Translations under genes and position numbers: made by a program
Part shown: piece by piece, positions 10,579 through 21,758 of the stretch
How positions within the stretch are numbered: position 1 is the stretch's first letter
Layout of the letters: every line of letters starts with the position of its first letter
Notes under the pieces: generated by a model
Told to the model about the DNA's origin: nothing
The model's input: only the letters and a program-made list of their open reading frames with translations
Database searches by the model: none
DNA from: Lantana camara
Taxonomy: Eukaryota > Streptophyta > Magnoliopsida > Lamiales > Verbenaceae
Length of the DNA stretch: 64,000 nt
Assembly: GCA_037501455.1 (NCBI GenBank)
Contig: CM074858.1
Location: 44,389,001 to 44,453,000 of the forward strand
Direction: 5' to 3'

Positions 10579-12349
10579 TGACCTTGAAATGTGTGAATTT
10601 CGTATGAAGCATGGTATATGATTATAAATCGTTGTTTTGCTAATGTGTGCCATGTGCATTTTGTTCTGTGCATTCATGAGCATTGCCGTTCGTCTCTGTG
10701 TGGTTGTTTGAGTCTAAGTCTGAGTTTTGTGTTGTGTTTTGTGTGCTCAGTTGGTACAGGAGCACCCGGGGTGGTGAGAAGTGGGTCGTGCAGGTTCCGG
10801 GGTGGACCATTTGCTATGTCTTCAGCTTTGTCTGGTACTAGGTGAGGTTAGGATATAGTTATACCCTATTGAAATGTGCCGATTTTCGAATGCATGCGAC
10901 TTTTAAGCCTTTATGTATATTTAGATATGTGTAAGATACGTATTTTGTTGGCTTTGCTATAAGTTTGAAAGTATGAAGCTATGTATAAGCCTATGTACGC
11001 TTAGCTTTGATTTCGTTATGATTTTGAGGTCGGCATGATACGTACGTACGATATGCATGTGCTTTGTATAAGTATAAGTCTAGCGGGTTTAAGCTTCCGA
11101 TTTTCGTGATAAGGGTAAGTTTGGGCCTTGGAGTTGTGTGTAGTGGGAGACCCGGGGCAACCAGCGGGGTCGCCGGTTGTAACCCCTGTGCACTTCTCCA
11201 TTTCGATAGGATCAACCCGAAACCCACTCGGAGGGAGGTGGGGGACCGAGTCCTTGGGAAGTGAGTGTCGCGAAACTCTCTGCCCTGACGTATCAGTGCG
11301 GATGGTTTGGGTATGTACAACCCACCCATCAACCGGAGTAAGTGGAGGTATGTGTATTTTTATTTCGTGTGCTTAAGTCTATGTGTGATAAGAAAGAGTT
11401 GGTTGGATGTGTGTTCGTTCCCGCCGAGCTTTCCGTTTATCTGTTATAAGTTCGTGAAACGGGGGGAGATTCTTAAATTAAGATAAAATTTGATATACTT
11501 TTAAGCTAATAAAAATACTCCGATATGTGTGCTAAGTCTGCATGAATCTAAGTTTATACTTTAAGAAACGTTTGAGTTAAGATTTGTTTGTTTGGTTTTA
11601 AGCCTCCCTATATGTATACTATCACGGGAAAATGTTTTGGCCTACAAAAAACTAACCCTGGGTTCACGAACATTGCTTCTACTTTGTGTTGTGCTCTATA
11701 TATACGTATAGCGTGCGTGTGTTAACCCCTCACTCAGTCTTTGGACTGACCCATCCCTTTTATGTTTTTAGCTACAGGTTCAGGTGGTTGGAGCTCGTGC
11801 TAGGCGGTGGTGTGTCGTGTCTGTTGAGTCTGTGTCTGCTCGTTTAAGTTTGTTAAGCATTTTGTTCTGATTTATGATTCGTAAATTTTGTATAAGGTTT
11901 ATTTTGTACATGTTTGCAATTTATGATTCAATGTTTGGAATTTCGGGAAAGGTTAGGACAGGTGCTTGGATTAGTTGAACCCGTCTTGATTGTATGATTA
12001 TTCGGGACAGGTTTCTAGGGCCAGTTGAACCCATTTTATTGTGTAATTGTTCGGGACAGGATAGGACAGGTTTGTTGGATTAGTTGAACCCGTGTAGTTG
12101 ATTTTATGCTTGTAATGCGCGGTACGTTTAAAGTATGAAAAGTTTTTGGAAAGTTGGCTTTTCGCATTGCTTCCGCTGTCATGTTTTGCATCTTTTCATT
12201 CGTACAGGGTTAGGTACCGCCTAGCTAGTGGGTGCGTTCTTTGTTTGTCACCCGTTCGCTATGACTTGTTGCGTGTGTGGACTCTCCATTCCGTACACGT
12301 GTCGGGTCATAGTGCGGGGGTGTGATGCCCCACCGCTTGGGGTGTTACA

Positions 12350-14688
12350 TGTTGGTAGTACTCGCATGTGTCTAAGTATATATATAAGTATAATAAGCAT
12401 GTGAGAGGAGCACATTTCAAATAAGACTATAGGTTGTATGTAACTAAGAAAAAAATCCCATCTAAACACGGCAGTCAGGAGAGAAAGGAAAGGAAGATCT
12501 AGACTCTAGCGTGCTTGATCACCCTGGTGCTCAACTATACAAGAAAGGTAACATGATACAATTGTGAGAGAATGAAACCACATAGACCACAACATATGTT
12601 TATGATACGTTATGGGATGATATGTTGTGTAAACATTATTACATAATATCATGAAAATGTTCATGTCCACAATTAATGTCTCTAAGTAACAAGCATCATA
12701 CAATTTAAGTGTTAAGTGTGTTATGTGATCATCAATAACATATTAGAGTATAATTAAATTAATAAAACTCCTAATCCTATCATACTTGGCCAACAACCTC
12801 AATCATAAACATACAAGGCAATTACACGACTACGGACATGCCAAAGGTCCCTAAATAATTTATCTAAACAAGAATTTAACACCCACAAGTACATGTAATA
12901 TTTAATTAACATATGAGCTACACAATTAACACCAATTAGGTGACATAGGCATACGAGAAAATAAACAAACTCAAGTTATAACTTACACATAACATTTAAT
13001 TGAAACAAATGCAATTACTCATCATGTAATATGAATTCGTTCACCATCATATAATTAGGCATGCATAACAACTATATAAATAACATTCAGTCGAAGTTCA
13101 AGCAAATTACAAGTCATGGAACATAATTATATAGGCCATTTAGCAACTAAAAATGTTTATAAATCATATATAACACATACGGGAATCGAAAAAGAGAAAA
13201 AGGAAATAAGAAAACGAGCCTTGGGCAAGATCGGGCAAAAGTCGGGTAGTTTTGGAATTGCACAAGCTATAAAGAAATGCAAATATCTCTAGTTCTAGAA
13301 GTCGGAAAGAGGTTTCACTCGTTGAATATGAAAGTAGACAAATGGGGATTTCCAAACATATATGGCTAAACTTCTAGTTCAAAGTGTTATGAGGTAGGTT
13401 TTAGGTCCGAAGTTGGGTGAATGCAAATTCGTAACTTCTTGGCGACACAAAAATGAAATGGTCATATCTGACTCCTCGGAATTGATATTGATAAGTTGTA
13501 AAACAGAGAATGATTTAATCTTCAAGTACTTGAATGTAGTAAAATTTCAGACTAAACGGAGCAGGTTAGGATAGTCCCAATCAGTATTTAATCAGTCTCG
13601 GCCAGGATCCTGGAGCAGGGACTTTCGAAAGGCATCCCAGCCGGGGTTCAATAGCCTAAAATCATTCCTGGCCGGGATTGGGCAACAACAGGCAACAACA
13701 ATAAGACGCTGAAATAGGGCAGTGGCGGGGGGAGTTTTCCTGCGGCGAAGCGGCGACCCAAACTCAACTTAAATTGCACAAAATATATCCCAAGTATCCA
13801 ATAAACACATATATACACAATTTACACACCAGTTTCACCAATTAAGCACGATTTACACAAACCCACATATTATAATTATATATATAGATACACTCATATA
13901 TGTATAATGAAAGAGGGGCTTACCAAGGAGGAGAAGGGAGGCGGAGAGGTGGTTGACGGCGATCTTAGTGGCCGAAACCTCGCCGGAAGTGGTAGTGGAA
14001 TAGTGCAGCTCTTGCTACTCTTTTCTTCTCTTCTGAGTGAAGAATGGAGGTGAGGATGAGAGAAGAGATCGTGTCCGGAGCTTGGTCGGCCGGTGGTGGA
14101 AAGGTTGGTCGGTGATGATGTTGCCGGTGGGGAGGGTAGAGGAGCTAGCTCCTCACCTTTTCTTCTTCTTCTTTCTTCTTTTCATGAGAGAATGAGAGAA
14201 TATATCAGTATTAAGGGGGGGGTGAGCGGATATATTTTTCTTTATCTGGTTCATATGTTATTCCGGTAGAATTAGACCGGTTTAAGAATAGAATAAAATA
14301 CGGATTTGAGGGTTGTTGGTCTCCGAATCACGCAAAGTGGAAGTCAAAGGATTCGTAAAATTATGAGGAATACGGTTTAGGGGCTTGGGAATGCAAATGA
14401 GTGCTCGGGTGAAAGATTTGAATACAAGTCCCTTAGTTTACATTATTATCATTTTCACCCATAAATATTTAATTAAGTTGCAATTAAGCCCAAACCTTTA
14501 TTAATCATTTTAGTCCCTAGATTTTAGAAAGTGATAAATAAGGAAAATAAAATAATTAGAGCACGTTACACACATAATTCACAATATCAAGCAATTAAAT
14601 CATGCAATAAAATAAATAAAACACATAACTCTCAAGAAACACACTAGGTGGTGTCATCTTAAACCTCTGGGAAAAACGGGGCATCACA
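12350..14688 (-). mobile_element. LTR G, right part (minus-oriented Ty3/gypsy-type LTR)
   Basis: Ends GGGGCATCACA at 14688, the minus-strand start TGTGATGCCCC. No purine tract complement follows it. Its left part is missing, probably displaced beyond the window by insertion of LTR F at 12349/12350. It contains a GC-rich palindrome cluster (13595-13678) and a donor-like AAGG/GTAAG context on the minus strand near 13921, both at the positions expected from the other LTRs. It is AT-rich and noncoding; small open frames here look like chance. Confidence 0.6.
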
Positions 14689-15172
14689 GATGCCACGTGT
14701 TGCCACATGGGCCATGAAAAGGCCACGTGGAAGCGCGACACTCCACCACGCGGTAGATTTATCCCCAGATCGGTATAAAAAGACCACAAGTTAGTTCCGC
14801 CCAAGATTGTGAGATCGATAGGCCTCAACTACTTGGTCTGGCCATTTGAGCGGGTCCAGAACGAGTCATACTGACCCTTAGTTCGATAACCAATAGGAAT
14901 AGGTCGATCTCACGTGGACGTACTACTTTAACGATCGTACATCGATCCCTAGATTGATATGTGGGTCACCAGACAAGTCCATACCTAAAAGCATCCTTGT
15001 TGGGACACGTGCAACCATCTCATTCCCTAGGACAAGTTTACGAGGAGGCCATTAATGCCCCTTAGTACCTAAACTTACCTAAAAGGAAAAAAGTGGCTCT
15101 CACTGTACAACCTTGGTCATGTCGATTATAACTCACAGCCAGATCGAAATACGACGTCACTAATACTAGCTT
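14689..15172 (+). mobile_element. Host sequence, left part: possible Tat/Retand-type LTR remnant
   Basis: Sequence unlike the Tekay-type LTRs. It begins after LTR G and is cut by element A; the continuation is 58451-58695. CACGTG occurs near 14695, 14732 and 14912, and a TATAAAAAG-like box lies at 14774-14782. No open frame that I would trust. Assignment rests mainly on motifs in the right-hand part. Confidence 0.4.
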
Positions 15173-17696
15173 TGTAGCACCCGGAACGCTAGGTAGCCAC
15201 ATCCTCCGCACTATAGTTCAATCCACATATGGAATGGACGATTCATACATGCATCAAGCCTATAGCGAACAGGAGACAGTAAAAAAATGACTCACTAGCT
15301 AGGGGGGACTAACCCTCAAATGAAAACAACATGCATAACAATAAAGCGGAAGCAAAAAGATATGCATTCATTCATTCATTATCATATTCGGGTCGATCAA
15401 TTCACTATATACAACCATCTTCCATAACAAGTTATCATATACATAGGTACCAAAACAATTTATAATTCCTACAATTATTAACATAAAAAGGGAATGCTAG
15501 ACTTAAAATGAAAGACCCAAATCCCGCCTAGCACTCAACCTGCAAAACCTGAAAATGTGAGGTGTCAGTCTATGAAAGACTGAGTGAGGGGTTTATAATT
15601 ATAAGCGCAATTACCATGCAAGCCATAATTTCGGGTAAGATTTTATAAAGAAACAACATAAAATTGAAGAATAGAATATATTTTTGCCCGAGCTTACAAC
15701 TAAGTCAATTTAACAATCAATCATTATCAATTCAGTCCGTAGCCCGGCGAGTGAGGGTAATCTCCAACCTTTCTCCCAAAAGTGAACAATCATGAATGTT
15801 TCAATTTATTAAGTGATCATGCAAGTCATTACGTGCAATCAACTAGCAGTTTCATGAACCCTTCTTCCTCCGGGTGATGGTGCGCTTGCAAGATCCAACC
15901 ATCCAATCATGCTGTACGTCGGGAACACGACTCCCACGCACATGATTTCTTCCTCCACCAATCCTCCTGGTGGATTCAGATGTGATCCCAACAATGGCGA
16001 GGATAGTGCAAGAGTTACCCGGCAGCCCTTACTTTCCCGGTTGGCTCAATACACTACCCTCGGGCTCACAGTGTAATTCAATTTACCGCCCAATCAATCA
16101 ATCAATCAATCGATCCGTTTCATGAAATCGATTGAAGATCATTAAAGTTTGAAAACTATAGATATATATACTTTTGGCCAAAACTTCACATAGGTTTGTA
16201 AGGGTTCTAAGTATCTATAATTAAACCTCACCTTTACCAACCAAATGGAAGTAAAGAAACACCGCTCCTCGCCATCGGGACCGTGATCTGTGTAACAAGG
16301 ACAAGTGTATGTAAGACTCGACTCTTGTGAACCAATTATGACGAATGGTAAAGTCATGCAATGTCAATCATTCTCTTACAATCATTAAAGGTCATAAATG
16401 AGTCCAATTAATCAATTAAATATCAAGAAATAAGTATACAATACATAATTCAAGTTTCACAAAATTACACAAACCTCTTCTTGTCATAGAAAATCCCAAA
16501 ACAACGAGTCATACATGGTGAATTATGAAATGTCATAAACATGATTGAAACAAGCATGATTTATCACAAATTTAGCAATTAAGAACACATGAGGTATAAT
16601 AGAACTAATTGGAGAATGGATAATTTTTACACGAAAAACCACTGTTCACTCAGAGAGAGGTCCCGGCCGGGATTATTTTTCAGTTCTAAAGTTTCCCAGC
16701 CGGGACACAATTAACGAGAGCAACCTGATGGCCAGTCCCGATCGGGATGGCTTTTAGTGTAAAAAGGATCCCGGCCGGGATCTATTTCTCGAAAAACAGG
16801 GCAGCAGCAGGGGCAGTTTCAAACCATTCAAAAACCAACCTAAAACTAAATTTAATCCATACCAAATGCTCAAACACAATATATACACATAATGTCTCAA
16901 TTATACAACAATCGAACCATGAAACATGTATCGAATCATCAAGAATCTATCCATAAAACCCCATAATATTTCATATATTCCAACTTTCATAGAACTCATG
17001 TTTTCATGCAAGGCTTGGAATAAAAAGACCCTAAACATGCTTCTAACCAAGAATGAGTAAGAAATCCTAACATAATCATCAAACCCTATATCATCACATA
17101 TTCAAATGACCAAACAAATCTCATTTATACTTTGAAATGGAAGAAGGAAATGGATGCATAGATGAGATGATAATGATGTTTCAACTTGTGCGCTCTTCCT
17201 TGAATTAAAGATTGAAAATGAGATGTAATCTTCTTCCTTCTCCAAGGTGTTTTGATCGGTATTTAGTGTGTGAGTGTGTGTGACTTTTGATGAAAAATGA
17301 ATGTATGAAATGTGGGAGAGATAGATATATTCATGCTTTTTTCAAGAATATGCATAAGTCACCCCTATTTGCATTTAAGTCCCTCCAATATTTAAACTAA
17401 TGCAAAAAAGTTCACTCCATAGGAAAATGATCATTAAACTCCAAATCATGTTATGCAATTAAGTCCATAAACTTACACAAGGATCAATTAACGCAGATAG
17501 TATAATTAAGTCACTTACAGCAATTAGATCGTATAAATCATGTTAATGATAAATCATAGAAATTCATTGAAGTATAATGCATACGAGTGTAATTAAATTC
17601 AAAGATATATAAATAGAACAATTAAATTAAACCCCCAACTCCCGAGGACCCACACGTGGCGTGCTTACCTGAACTTCCGGAAATTGGGGCGTTACA
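15173..17696 (-). repeat. Element A 3' LTR
   Basis: 2524 bp, TGTAGCACCCGG to GGGGCGTTACA (plus strand). Pairs with 53402-58450. By eye the two copies differ by several percent. Contains the U5 hairpin (15207-15267), acceptor hairpin (near 15566-15585), a CAAT microsatellite (16084-16111) and the palindrome cluster (16661-16782). Confidence 0.92.
16661..16782. repeat. Palindrome cluster in A 3' LTR
   Basis: TCCCGGCCGGGA (16661), TCCCAGCCGGGA (16694), TCCCGATCGGGA (16736) and GATCCCGGCCGGGATC (16767). Confidence 0.88.
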
Positions 17697-17745
17697 ACTC
17701 TCCCCCCCCCCCCCCCCCCTTTAGAAGAATCTGGTCCCCAGATTC
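17697..17745 (-). promoter_or_regulatory. Element A polypurine tract with G18 run and upstream stem-loop
   Basis: On the minus strand a stem-loop GAATCTG-GGGAC-CAGATTC (17727-17745) is followed by TTCTAAA and an uninterrupted run of 18 G (17702-17719) next to the 3' LTR. This is the plus-strand primer site for reverse transcription. The G run is much longer than the 5-6 G seen in B and in the array. Confidence 0.85.
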
Positions 17746-17904
17746 ACTGATTGGAAGAAAATAACTCCGGGTGGAACCTCTTCATTTTCTCTTCTGGCTC
17801 CCAAGTCATCTCTTCGTTCTTGTCACTTCTCCACCAAACTTCAACCATAGGAATACTCCGATTCCTCAACTCTTGATATTTTCTGTCCAAAATTCTAATC
17901 GGCT
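17744..17904 (-). pseudogene. Element A pol C-terminus (chromodomain region)
   Basis: Reads in one frame to a stop at 17744 and contains LDRKYQELRNRSIPMVEVWW and a downstream MTWEPEEKMKRFHPELF. This matches the C-terminal chromodomain end of Tekay/Del-type integrases, which is thought to guide integration to heterochromatin. The same frame continues across insertion B into 28884 and beyond (EVELEPNLS then the arginine-lysine-proline stretch), showing that B landed inside this coding region. Part of the linker after LPPNLT is deleted on the far side. Confidence 0.85.
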
Positions 17905-19345
17905 TGTAACGCCCCAGTTTTTAGGTAGTACAGCATGACGTATGTGTTTACCAAATTACGCGAAATAATTATTTATACGTGTTTTATATACTTAGTTTTA
18001 TTTTATATGTATTAAATGTTAATTATTTTACTTTAATAACATTAATATAAAAAATATATTTAAATGTATATATATATAAATCGTGTACGTGTGCATGAAA
18101 ATTTTAGTGCATGCATTCTACATTTCTAAATTATTTATGCATATATGTTTTATAAATTACATATATACATTTGCATGAACTCATGCAACTCATGATAGTT
18201 ATTTAATGCATGCATTTATATTTATAAATTCTATATGTATTCATTTTATATTAATTGTAATATTATGCATTTTATTGTTTCATTTCGTTTAAGTGACAAT
18301 TACGTGCTTCGTTTCTATTTAAGTTGATACCGAAATTTCATGAAAATTTAATATGTTGAACGTATACATGTTTTGTATATGAATATTTGTTCGTTTCTTA
18401 TTTTCGGATTCATTTGCATGTGTTTCGGATTTAATTTGAATTTTGGAATCCAAGTCGGGGGCTAACGAGCACTTAGCGTACCCTTGGTTCCGTATTTAAT
18501 ATCTTGAGCTCGGGAACTCGGATTCGAGTTCCGTCAACTTCGCTGAACTCGTAACGAAAATTCGAGTTTAGTGAACTTAGCCTTATATTTTTCTAACGTC
18601 ATTTGACACCCCGGAATTCAACCGAAAAACGAAACGGGAGCAAATCTGCCATATTTTACCAAAATATGCATATCTCACTCAAACCTTGACCAAATTAACC
18701 ATGGCTGGAGGCTATGGAACCCTAGTTACACCCACTATCTTCCCATACCCATTTCCAACCGAGATACACTCAGAAAACAAGAGAAAAATCTGTCCCAAGC
18801 CCTGCTCCAGTTCATTCCCTTCACCATGCCCAACCTTGGAGATTCAAGCTCAAATCTCTTTCATCATTCATCCAATTCACAAGGTGAGCTAAGGATGATA
18901 ATATACATTCATTAGGTGTCATTTTAAGCTATGCATCCCTAAATTTGAGCTTGTACGCATTGAGATATGAAGAGATACATGAATAGTTAGGTTCGGCACT
19001 ATATTCTTGATTCCATTCATTCCTTGATGATTTAGATTGATTCCAAGCATGAGAATGATTATCTTGATCTCTTCTTTTCATTTATGGTGATGTATTATCT
19101 GGTGGTTGAAGGATTGGTTAGTTGCCATTAATGAAATTTTGAAGAAATGACATGAAATGATCTTATCTTTCCCCTGCTCGCGTTTGATGACTTTGGCTGC
19201 ATGTTTGGTGGTTAATTGGGATTCAAATAATGCTCTTTTGCTGTGTTATAACATCTGAACATGTTGGTATTTTGTTGGTTCGAGATTGAATAGCTGCTGC
19301 TCTGTTTTTCGTTGAGTTGCTGCGTCAATTTTCTACTTTGCACAG

Positions 19346-19500
19346 GGTCGCGCCGGCGACCTGATTTGCCTATGATTCAGTCGTGCCCGCGACTCAAATT
19401 TCAGCTGCTCGCGTAGTCTGCTTAATTGGAAGGAAAATATGCTGAAAATAGGGTAGAGGCCGCTACCATTTCATGAAGAAAATGGGTCGCGGCCGCGACC
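19346..19500. repeat. GC-rich palindrome cluster in B 5' LTR
   Basis: Four 16-bp words: GGTCGCGCCGGCGACC (19346), AGTCGTGCCCGCGACT (19379), GGTAGAGGCCGCTACC (19452) and GGTCGCGGCCGCGACC (19485, a perfect palindrome). They stand out sharply from the AT-rich LTR. Confidence 0.88.
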
Positions 19501-21232
19501 TCTGCTCTTTCCGACAATTTCAGTTTTTAAAACTTAATGCATGACTTTGATTTTTGTTTTCTAATTTCCCCAGCTTTGCATGCATGCATGGCCACGTCCA
19601 TATGCTCATTTGTCTGCATGAATACATATGTTGTGCATGATTTTATTTATTAAATGTATGGCTTTAGTCTAAATACATATATATATGTATAGATTGCATG
19701 CATAGTGTAATTAAATTCAACTGTTTGTATTAAATACATGCAATTCCATATTATATATATATATAATTAGATTGATATATATTATATATTAAATCCATGT
19801 TAATGTTATATATATATTTAATTATGATTAAATTTGTTTTAAATTTTAGAATTTAATTGTGATCTATTTTATGTTAATTAATTTCCGAACATGACTTGAA
19901 TGTTTCTGTTTGCCTAATTTCTAAGTGTAAACATGTTATGCTACTATGTAATATATTCGCTATTTGAAATTCTTGAATCAAGTTGATTTAAATGTGAAGA
20001 TTATGTATGTGAGTGATTTTAAATGATTCTTATAATGAAGGAAATGAACGTTTATATGTCTTTTAGATATTAATAGTGCACATGAACATGTTCATTACAT
20101 GATGTACTCTTTTATGCATTCATATCATGATCATTACTTAGCCGTGCGTCTTTTATGGTTCATTTGGAGTCTTGAGTCTCACAAGTACACCTTGTTTCTC
20201 TTCTTGTACAGTTTATCTCCAGGGTGGAGATATTTTGACCAACTAGACATTCGGTGACTCGTATCCTTGTCTCGCCACACTCCAGGTGAAGGTGTTTTCG
20301 TTCTAGCTATGTACAAACCCTATAACCCTTATGTGACAAGTTTTGGCCTAAAACCTTATGTATATATATGTTATCTTTACAAAATGGGGTCATTGAGTAA
20401 ATTCTTCTGAAATTATACGTATGGGCGTATATAAGCTTAAAATGGTTTTACAACGAGGCTATGCTCCAAACCGTGTGTCTTCAGGCTAGCTACGGATTAG
20501 GATGACACGGAGAGGTACGTGTATAGCATATGCCGAGTTGCACGGTAAGGTATATTTTCTTATAGTATGTATCCTAAGTATGAAGTAAATGTTTTGGCGA
20601 GATTATGCATGTATGATATGATCACGGGCCCAAGGACTTAGTACATGTGGCTATCCGGGGAGGCATGGGCCGACGGTGATCCCATGTGCTAGTTCCACTA
20701 TGTTACGGCGATATCGGCCCTCGCTAGGAGGTTTAGTGGGGAATGGGAGCTGAGTGCCCTTGGGGAGGTCATGAAACCCCATTGGCCTATGTATGAGGTG
20801 GTCGGGTCTTGCAAACCCGTCCACCACCCGGAGGAAGAAGGTTGGAACTTGTTTTATGAATATGGTTATGTTATGATTGATATGTACCGTGTGGGAAGGC
20901 CGGGACACAGATTGCCCAAACGAATATGTTTTATGATATGGTATATGACCTGTGTGTATTATGATTTATTGCATGATCGCCCATTTAAAGTATTAATGAT
21001 ATTTGTCGTACACGGTCGGAGTTTGGTTGGAGATGATGCACGCTCACTCGCCGAGCCTTTTTATTTATGTATGAATTATGAACTAATGAATTTAATATGA
21101 TTAGTCGTAAAGTCCGAGTATTACTTGGTCATTCTCTTACCCTTTTGGGAACTAATTTTAAATAAAACCTTGCTCGAGATTTATGACTTGCATGTGCATG
21201 TTTTATATATACGTATATCGCTCCTGCTCACT

Positions 21233-21281
21233 CAGTCTTCTAGAGACTGACTCTCTCCCTCCCCAATCTTTTAGTGCGCAG
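21233..21281 (+). promoter_or_regulatory. CAGTC/GACTG hairpin and acceptor-like site in LTR
   Basis: CAGTC-TTCTAGA-GACTG followed by a pyrimidine tract (CTCTCTCCCTCCCC) and TTAGTGCGCAG/GTTT. Equivalent sites: F 11735-11777, E 40642-40691, D 42529-42545, plus A, C, H, I and J. The loop differs in every family. Confidence 0.7.
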
Positions 21282-21644
21282 GTTTGGCTTTGGAGTTTTG
21301 AGCTAGGCGGATTTGTGTTGAGTCTTTGAGTCGGTCAGGTTAATCTAGAAGAGTCTTTGCACTCGCATGTGTATTTGAATTGTATATGATTCGGCTTTGT
21401 AAAATTTTGAACTTGAATCTTTATGTATTTGATATTAAATTGCCTTTCCGGACTTCGATTTGAACTAAAAGAGACCTGAGGTGCCCAATCCTGCGTGTGG
21501 TTGGTGTGTTTATTTTCTGTAGGCCCGTGGCCAATGCATGTGATCGGATTTTGTTTCCCGTTGCATTATATTTTGTTGATTGGTTATTATTGCAGGGTCT
21601 ATGTTCCGCCTAGCTTAGAAAGGTTATTTTGTTTGTCTCCCGTT

Positions 21645-21705
21645 CGCTATGGTTTGATACGGGTGCGGACTTTCCATTTCGTTACTCGTGTTGAGCCATA
21701 GTGCG
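21645..21705 (+). promoter_or_regulatory. Conserved U5 hairpin (B copy; homologues in every large LTR)
   Basis: Arms CGCTATGGTTTGATACGGGT and ACTCGTGTTGAGCCATA plus GTGCG pair over about 20 bp with a 2-nt bulge. Homologues: F 12257-12316, A 15207-15267, D 42124-42184, J 55426-55485, array LTR 3 4621-4680. It lies about 35-50 nt before the LTR end, hence close to the PBS. Confidence 0.8.
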
Positions 21706-21746
21706 GGGGATGTGGTGCCTCACGTGCGGGGTGCTACATCCTTAAG

Positions 21747-21758
21747 TGGTATCAGAGC
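21747..21758 (+). promoter_or_regulatory. Element B primer-binding site
   Basis: TGGTATCAGAGC, complementary to the 3' end of plant initiator-Met tRNA including CCA. Starts 8 nt after the 5' LTR. Confidence 0.92.

Larger units (their letters stand above)
1..12349 (+). mobile_element. LTR F (Ty3/gypsy-type), truncated by window start, split by tandem array
   Basis: Plus-oriented LTR in two parts, 1-858 and 10579-12349. Its right end reads GGGGTGTTACA at 12349, preceded by the family-wide U5 hairpin (12257-12316). Bases 1-290 resemble 38600-38880 inside LTR E, and 10650-10860 resembles 39390-39560, so F and E are related families. No primer-binding site follows 12349, so F is either a solo LTR or a 3' LTR. 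Its true start lies left of the window. The candidate right target duplication is TGTTG (12350-12354), but the left copy is not visible. It has no coding content. Confidence 0.75.
17905..21738 (+). repeat. Element B 5' LTR
   Basis: 3834 bp, TGTAACGCCCCAG to GGGGTGCTACA. Landmarks: donor-like AAG/GTGAGC at 18884, palindrome cluster 19346-19500, acceptor hairpin 21233-21249, acceptor-like GCAG/GTTT at 21281, inverted repeat AGCTAGGCGGA/TCCGCCTAGCT (21301-21311, 21605-21615), U5 hairpin 21645-21705. A 68-codon open frame at 18686-18892 is kept, with changes, in the 3' LTR. It looks like a leader upstream frame rather than a gene. Confidence 0.93.

Noticed and set aside
12350..12354. TGTTG as proof of LTR F's target duplication
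   Set aside because: The matching left copy would lie outside the window, so it cannot be confirmed.
18686..18892. 68-codon frame in both B LTRs as an accessory gene
   Set aside because: Both copies are only LTR duplicates with non-synonymous changes, and it ends just past the donor-like site. Better seen as leader sequence.
21747..21758. tRNA gene at the TGGTATCAGAGC sites
   Set aside because: Only the 12-nt primer complement is present, always next to an LTR end. There is no cloverleaf around it.
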